From Craterostigma plantagineum (taxonomy: Eukaryota; Streptophyta; Magnoliopsida; Lamiales; Linderniaceae), in assembly GCA_027422505.1 (NCBI GenBank), contig JAPQWV010000017.1, positions 12,773,501-12,837,500 of the forward strand: a stretch of 64,000 bases of DNA. The letters run 5' to 3'. Below the pieces are notes generated by a model. It did no database searches. It was given only the letters and a program-made list of their open reading frames with translations, and was not told the origin of the DNA. Below, in pieces: positions 57,607-64,000 of the stretch. The position numbers and the translations under genes are program-made. Within the stretch, counting starts at the first letter, position 1, and every line of letters begins with the position of its first letter.

Positions 57607-60600
57607 ATGCCTCATTTCTCAGCTGTATGGCATCAACGACTGTCTCATCTGAATATGAAAGCTCTCCAATGTCTTTCTACGAAGAAGTTGGTTCACGGTC
57701 TTCCAACTACACAACTACAAAGGGAGCATCACTGTTCGGCATGTCACCTAGGAAAAACGAACCGAGCATCTCATCACGTCAAGCAAATCGCATCTACTTC
57801 TCGACCATTGGAACTAATTCACATGGATCTCTGTGGTCCGATGTAGACTCAGAGTATCAATGGAAGAAAGTATGTCCTAGTGATTGTGGATGACTATTCT
57901 CGCTACACATGGACTAAGTTCCTCCGAACGAAAGATGAGACCGGTGACTTGATTATCAATTTTGTGAACACAACTCAAGATCTGCTGCAACACACTATTC
58001 AAGTCATTCGAACAGACAACGGCACTGAGTTCAAGAACAGTCACCTCAGTGAGTTTTATCAGAAACTTGGAATAAGTCAACAATTTTCAGCCGCCAAAAG
58101 ACCTCAACAAAATGGGGTCGTTCAAAGGAAAAATCGAACACTAGTGGAAGCCGTTCGTACGATGCTGATCCAATCTAAACTTCCGCACTTTCTGTGGGCT
58201 GAAGCAGTCAATACCGTTTTTTTTACTCAAAACAGGACGGTGGTTCACAAACGGTTCAACAAGACTCCGTACGAGATTGTGAATAATAGAGTGCCCAACA
58301 TCTCTTTCCTTAAAGTCTTCGGGTGCAAGTGCTTTGTGGCGAACGACCGAGAGCAACGTGCAAAGTTCGACCCTAAAGCATTCGAAGCTACATTTGTCGG
58401 GTATTCTTCAACATCAAAAGCGTACCGAGTATACATTAAGTCCAACCGAACAATTAAGGAAAGCTATAATGTCACTTTTCACGAAGTGGCAGACCTGGCT
58501 CCTGCACACCTCAGTTCAGGACCCGTGCCTAACCCGATGGCTTCTGGTCAATTCAGTCCAGGACCCGTGCCTAACCTGTTGGCTTCTGAAGATAACATTT
58601 CAGAACCCGTAATCACTGGTGTGTTGGCACAAAACCAACAGAAGATGGCAACAACTTCAGGATCAGTGTCAGACGAAGCAACGAGACTTGCAATAGACGA
58701 CTTGGATTCTCTCTTCGAACTGGTATATCGGTCATACACGCCTACTCCAACAATGAATTATCTACCAAACGAGACCGACGTACCAAGTTCATCTCACACC
58801 TCTACCCCACCCGATTCAGAATTGCCACAGAACACCGAAGAACCTACAGTGGTCATCGAGGAAGTATCATCAAAGACGATCATTCCAAGTGCAGTATTGG
58901 AACTTCCTCAGGCAAATGATCAATCGGAGACTATAGGTGATCTAGATCCACAGATGGCTGACACATCGACTTCAGCCTTGCCGCATGAGCGCAAGTGGAC
59001 GAGAGGTCACTCGGTTGATCAAATAATTGGCGATCCTTCGGTTGGTGTAAGGACACGTCGTCAACACAGTCTTTTCACTTGCTTCCTGAGCCAAAACGAG
59101 CCTACCAAAGTAGCAGACGCACTTCGAGACCCGGATTTGACAATTGCAATGCAAGAGGAAATCAATCAATTCGAACGTCTTCAAGTGTGGACCTTGGTAC
59201 CCCGTCCACATGGGAAAACAGTGGTCGGAACTAAATGGGTTTTCAAGAATAAGAAAAATGAAGATGGTGAAGTGATCCGGAACAAAGCAAGGTTAGTTGC
59301 TAAGGAATACAATCAACAGGAAGGCATCGACTACGACGAGATTTATGCTCCTGTAGCTCGTATCGAAGCTATCCGCCTCCTGCTGGCTTATGCGGCTCAC
59401 AAAGACTTCAAAGTCTATCAGATGGATGTTAAAACCGCCTTTCTCAACGGCCTGTTAAAAGAAGAAGTCTACGTCGCTCAGTCGGACGGTTTCATTGATC
59501 AAGAACATCCCGATCATGTCTATCGCTTGGACAAAGCTATCTATGGACTAAAACAAGCCCCTCGTGCTTGGTATGATGTCCTGAGTGATTTCCTCGTGAA
59601 GTCTGGATTCATACGAGGAACGATAGACACAACCCTCTTCATTAAATGGCATGACAAAGATCTGATGGTCGTCCAAGTATACGTCGACGACATCATCTTC
59701 GGATCAACAAATCCTCGGCTCTGCAAGAAGTTTGGAGATCTCATGAAGAGCAAATTTGAAATGAGTCACATGGGAGTGATGCAGTTTTTCCTGGGACTCA
59801 AAGTCAGGCAGCTCGATGATGGAATTTTCATCAGTCAGACAAAATACATCAAGGATATTCTGAAGAAATTTCTTCAAGACCAGAGCAAGCCTCTCAGCAC
59901 TCCTATGTCACCTAGCTGCAAGTTGGATGCCGATCCCTCTGGCAAGCCGGTCGACATCACACAGTATCGCAGTATCATTGGATCTCTTCTCTACCTTACT
60001 TCGAGCCGGCCGGACATCATGTTTGCCACATGCTGGTGTGCCCGTTTTCAAGCCAATCCCAAAGAATCCCATATGCTCGCGGTCAAAAGAATTCTGCGCT
60101 ACCTTAAGGGCACCTCTACCCTTGGCCTATGGTATCCAAAGGGTACGAATTTTAAACTTATCGGCTACACTGACGCTGACTATGCAGGTTGCCGAATGGA
60201 CAGGAAAAGCACGTCCGGTGGCACTCAATTTTTAGGCGAAAAGCTGATTTGCTGGTCATCCAAAAAGCAGAACTGTGTGTCAACTTCGACCGAAGCAGAA
60301 TACGTAGCTGCTGCCAGCTGTTGCTCACAGATGCTGTGGATGCGGACACAGCTTCGCGACTATGGGTACAATCTGAATAATATACCCATATATAGTGATA
60401 GTCAGAGTGCAATCGCCATTACTTGCAATCCTGTTCATCAATCACGCACAAAACACATAGACTTTAGATATCATTTTATCAAAGATCACGTAGAAAAAGG
60501 CACGATAGAGATGTACTTTGTGAACACGGAGTTTCAACTAGCCGACATTTTCACCAAGGCATTGGATGATAAACGATTTCAATTCCTTGTCGGAAAATTA

Positions 60601-60621
60601 GGCATGTTGAATCTTCCGTAA
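57607..60621 (+). pseudogene. SIRE-3 pol: integrase, reverse transcriptase, RNase H
   Basis: One frame of 1,005 codons with a single internal TAG at 57844-57846. GAG pre-integrase/zinc finger (VWHQRLSHLNMKAL, CSACHLGKTNRASHH), integrase core ([40 protein letters not shown]), [20 protein letters not shown], a 180-residue Ser/Pro/Thr-rich linker with two SGPVPN-type repeats, RT ([83 protein letters not shown]) and RNase H ([42 protein letters not shown]). The expected catalytic Glu of the integrase (GVVERKN) is Gln (CAA, 58123-58125). RT and RNase H motifs are complete. It ends [11 protein letters not shown]...LGMLNLP, the normal copia terminus. Confidence 0.95.
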
Positions 60622-61339
60622 TATGTGCATTACCTGATCTTCTGTGCTATCACATGCTCTATTCTATGTGTTTTCTATGCTTATTTGTTCTTATCTTGCG
60701 TGATAATAATAATTATAAAAATAATAATAATATATATATTTCTATATATAAAATAAAGGGGTATGACGAAATCCTTTAGGATGCTTTGATCTAAAGTCAC
60801 TTAGAATTTTACCCCGACATGCGATTGATTTAATTGCTTAATTTTGTCAGTCTACGTCGCATTCTTGTGTCTAAAGGTCATTAGGTTGCTCCACTAGACA
60901 CAAAGCCACTATAAATGTGAGGATTCAAGCCTTGTTCTATTTCCCTTTCTTTGGATCTATTTCTCGAGTGAGTCACACATCAATTACTTGTCTTAACTAG
61001 TGATACTTGGCTTCATACTCATCTTGCGCTAGATCGTTAGAAAAATGATAAGGGAGTTTAGGATATTCCTCATTCGGCCTTATATAAATTTCCCCACGTT
61101 AGCCCTTAGTCAATCCACTTTGAGCCTTCTCCGATGTCCTTTTCTTCATTTGAAACCCGTTCTTAGCCATCAACCGAACTCTATACTCTTCGAAAGGTTG
61201 TTCAAACGAGAAAATGAGGGGGAGATAACGAAAGAAAAAGTAATATGATGACAAAAGAAGGCATTGCTCAACGCGCAACAAACAGACCAAAGGAACCGGC
61301 CTTCCGACTACCTTGTAGAAAGTGGCATGGATCCTGCTG

Positions 61340-61640
61340 TGAACTTCTCCATCGATAATCTCGTACGCTAGTCAGAACGGCTGGAAGAGGAGCACCACGA
61401 AGTGAACTTCTCCAACGATAATCCGGTCTTATATCGGGAAAAGAGAAGAGGAGTGCAGCCTTGGGTACGAATTCCATAACCGAGAACTTCTCCAAATTGA
61501 TAATCTCTGAAACCTCAATAGGGATTAAGAGAAGAGGAGCTCAGTATCGGCCCGAGAACCAACAAGAAGAACTTCGCCTACGATAATCTCCTAGAGCCTC
61601 ATGGAGAAGCGGAGCTTCAGCTTGAGCATAACATAAAAAG
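61340..61640. repeat. Degenerate minisatellite, about 4 units of 62-84 bp
   Basis: Each unit begins GAACTTCTCCAACGATAATC (or a close variant) and later contains GAGAAGAGGAGC-like purine sequence. Unit starts lie near 61342, 61404, 61483 and 61570. Confidence 0.75.
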
Positions 61641-62091
61641 GGATAGTTCTTAAAAGAAAAAGAGGGAGAAAAGATTGAAAAGAAGAAAGACGCCGAAAAA
61701 AAGGAGACAGACGTAGGATTGGAAGACGGTGAAGAGATAAGCTCATTTTCCTTTAAATTCCTTCTGCTCTAAGTCCTAGCCAAATTATAACCCTTACAAC
61801 CCTTTGATTCCACATAGACGGTCTCTCGCTTAGGTGAAATGATTAAAAATGTCTCGATCACACGTAAATTGACATGAAATTGCTTGTGTTGACTTGAGTG
61901 ATAAAAATATAAAAATCCCAAGATAGCTAATTGAGAGCAAGAGCGAACCTGGTGAGAGTTGTCGACATGGACCAGTCTATGAACTTAGGACTTTAAGTTT
62001 GACGACATGACTTGACGGCATTTTCTTCTTTCAAATGTCTCGTAAAATTTTAGGCGTGACGATTGATCGAAGCAAAATAATCTGACCCTAT

Positions 62092-62119
62092 CCCATATAT
62101 ATATATATACATATATATA
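62092..62119. repeat. AT-rich dinucleotide repeat
   Basis: A (TA)n run with one C interruption. Confidence 0.85.
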
Positions 62120-63009
62120 CTAAGAAATAAATAATAAATAAAAATAACGCACAGTCTGACATGAAATATTATGTTTGATATGCGTTGAACTGAATAAATG
62201 CGAATTTCTTTAAGTGTATCGCACATTCTAAATGCAATTTTAGATTGCATTGGTGCTGAATTGTTTAAATGCGATAAATTTGTCATTGCTTCTACCCTCA
62301 CACAATATTTTAAAGTACATGTTTTCGGGGACCATGTACACATGCTTACTTGGTAAATTTGTGTGCTCGTGACTTGAGTTGATTTCATATGCTTCCATAA
62401 TTAATCAATTCGTGTGCATCATTTGATGGGGAGCAAGTATAAGACTTGTAGCTTAGCTCCAAATATTTTTGACGTTTTTCTCTGAGTAGTTCAGATCTTT
62501 CAAAATTAAGGAGCAAGATGTCGACACTACAAAGAAGGGAGCAGACCAAATATTTCAAAGATAAAATTGCCAAAAATAATTGTTGATTAAATCCATCATT
62601 ACTAACGCGTATTGTCATGACCCCAATTGAGGCTGGCGCAGCTGAAGACAAGGAGATGGAGGGAAGAGATGATGTTGGGAAGCTATCTGCAAGTTGAGGT
62701 CGAACTAAGGCAAGGAAGAAGAGGACCAAAGGAGTGAATATTTGGAATGGGCTGGTGCGAGATGGTTTGGGCTGAATTATTTGGTCCAATTAGTTATATG
62801 TTATAGTTGGGTTATTATACTACAGGCCCAATTTATGATTTTAGTTTATAGAACATTGTACCACGAATTATGGATGGTAAGAAAGATTAACCTACTTCAT
62901 CTTCTACCTCTCTGCCTCTCTATTCTCTTCTTCTATTTCTCTTCGTACTATCATTTCTTCTATATAGAAAAAACCAAAAACAGTACCACACACAGACACG
63001 CACACATAA

Positions 63010-64000
63010 CCAGGTCACTACATTGAGCATCAGATTGCATTAAAATCGGGCAGCCTTCCAAAACAGATGGGTCCCTACAGAACATCTCATGCGCATAAGA
63101 CTGAGATAGAGAATATAATTACAGAAATGATGCAAGCAGGGATCATTCAACACAGTAAGAGTTCTTATGCTTCACCGGTCATCCTAGTGAAGAAGAAGGA
63201 CAGGACATGGCGCATGTGTGTGGATTATAGATACTTAAACGGGCTGACGATCAAGCACGATTACCCAATTCCCGTGACCGATGACTTATTGGATGAGTTG
63301 AGGGGATCAAAGGTGTTCACTAAGATAGACCTAAGGTCAGGGTATTTTCAGATCTTGATGAAGTCTGAAGATAGGCAATTGACGGCTTTTAAGAACAGTG
63401 GGCACTATGAATTCCTCATGATGCCTTTTGGGTTGTGTAATGCCCCTGCAACGTTTCAGTCCCTCATGAATCGCGTTTTTAAGGAGCAGTTGAGGAAATC
63501 GGTATTAGTTTTCTTTGATGACATATTGGTATATAGTAAGGGCTGGGAGGAGCATTTGAAGCATCTTAGAGTGGTATTGCAGCTGCTAAGAGATAATGCG
63601 CTATATGCAAAAAAGAGCAAATGCCAATTTGGGCAAAATCAGATTGAGTACCTAGGTCATATAATCTCTAACCAAGGTGTTGCCACAGACCCAAGAAAAG
63701 TGGCATGCATGATCGAATGGCCAAAACCAAGTAACATAAAACAGTTGAGAGGGTTCCTAGGCCTAACAGGATACTATAGAAGGTTTGTTAAGGGATATGG
63801 GCAGATTAGTAAACCATTAACAAACCTGCTCAAGAAGAACTGTTTCGAGTGGACTAACGAAGCAGAAAAATCGTTCTCGGAGCTGAAACAAGCAATTTCC
63901 AGCACCCCGGTGCTAGCCATGCCTGATTTTACTCAACCCTTCATCATAGAAACGGACGCCAGCGGACATGGAGTAGGGGCAGTCCTCATGCAAGCAGGAA
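63010..64000 (+). pseudogene. Ty3/gypsy reverse transcriptase, partial, open to the window edge
   Basis: A frame of 330 codons without stops from 63010 to the end. Blocks in order: [105 protein letters not shown] (RT active site), LYAKKSKCQFGQNQIEYLGH, LRGFLGLTGYYRRFVKGYG and the RNase H start FIIETDASGHGVGAVLMQAG. The frame begins abruptly after a TAA at 63007-63009, with no Gag or protease upstream, so the copy is 5'-truncated or joined there. Sequence motifs differ from Gypsy-1 and -2, indicating another gypsy lineage (possibly Reina-like). Intactness beyond 64000 is unknown. Confidence 0.9.

Larger units (their letters stand above)
60622..63009. other. Non-coding interval after SIRE-3
   Basis: No recognisable coding region. 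AT-rich microsatellite-like stretches lie at 60703-60755 and 62092-62119. A GAGGGGGAGATAA purine tract at 61215 could be a polypurine tract for SIRE-3, but no paired LTR can be shown. The last 130 bases are pyrimidine-rich and then CA-rich. Confidence 0.45.

Noticed and set aside
57627..57893. Second frame inside the SIRE-3 integrase zinc finger
   Set aside because: It overlaps the frame carrying the HHCC zinc-finger motif and has no motif of its own.
61213..61227. Polypurine tract and 3' LTR of SIRE-3 at about 61215
   Set aside because: The GAGGGGGAGATA tract resembles a polypurine tract, but the following sequence has no TG...CA repeat matched elsewhere in the window.
62385..62789. 134-codon minus-strand frame
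   Set aside because: No recognisable domain. The region is simple AT-rich intergenic sequence and the frame could arise by chance; I cannot support a gene.

Overview
The window is a stretch of flowering-plant nuclear DNA, probably a eudicot and plausibly an asterid. It is built almost entirely of transposable elements nested inside one another. I found no intact host gene, rRNA, tRNA or CRISPR array. The evidence for a plant is the set of families present: SIRE-type Ty1/copia, an Ivana/Oryco-like copia and a Tork/Angela-like copia, Tekay/Del chromodomain Ty3/gypsy elements with LTRs of about 2.8 kb, an En/Spm (CACTA) element with an Ulp1-protease gene, plant L1 LINEs ending in RNase H, a Helitron fragment, and initiator-methionine tRNA primer-binding sites. 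The asterid guess rests only on recalled resemblance of the SIRE proteins.

Layout. 1-984: end of a SIRE-like element (3' ORF, polypurine tract, LTR). 1215-2718: LINE 3' end. 3007-about 6480: left end of a CACTA element with a minus-strand gene that can be followed through about ten exons. 6744-8741: decayed minus-strand copia. 9420-10616: an LTR-like repeat (X). 10700-19356: full-length SIRE copia with TSD TTTAG. 19790-20443: first part of a second X copy. 20444-48402: one minus-strand copia with TSD GTGTA, swollen to 28 kb by two Tekay/gypsy insertions, Gypsy-1 (24224-34397, TSD ATTCG) and Gypsy-2 (37316-47758). 48403-48797: rest of the second X copy. 48830-49645: CACTA-type sequence that I infer to be the right part of the same CACTA element. 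49735-50317: Helitron fragment. 50318-52261: LINE carrying a small TIR element (50935-51251, TSD CATTG). 52262-55870: minus-strand SIRE 3' ORF, polypurine tract and LTR stub. 55833-60621: plus-strand SIRE gag-pol with a nearly intact 1,004-residue pol. 60622-63009: non-coding, with a minisatellite. 63010-64000: gypsy reverse transcriptase running off the window.

Order of events. The boundaries give a relative chronology: CACTA first, then the old copia and the X repeat, then SIRE-1 and Copia-M independently, then the two Tekay elements inside Copia-M. Nearly all coding regions are broken by nonsense codons or small frameshifts. The most intact are the SIRE-3 pol, Gypsy-2 pol and the terminal gypsy RT. 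The most unusual features are the long SIRE 3' ORF and its head-to-head partner at 52-56 kb, unrelated short-motif arrays (TTCGCGAA versus CGCCCGATTT) in the LTRs of two related Tekay families that otherwise share conserved hairpins, and the readable exon structure of the CACTA Ulp1 gene.
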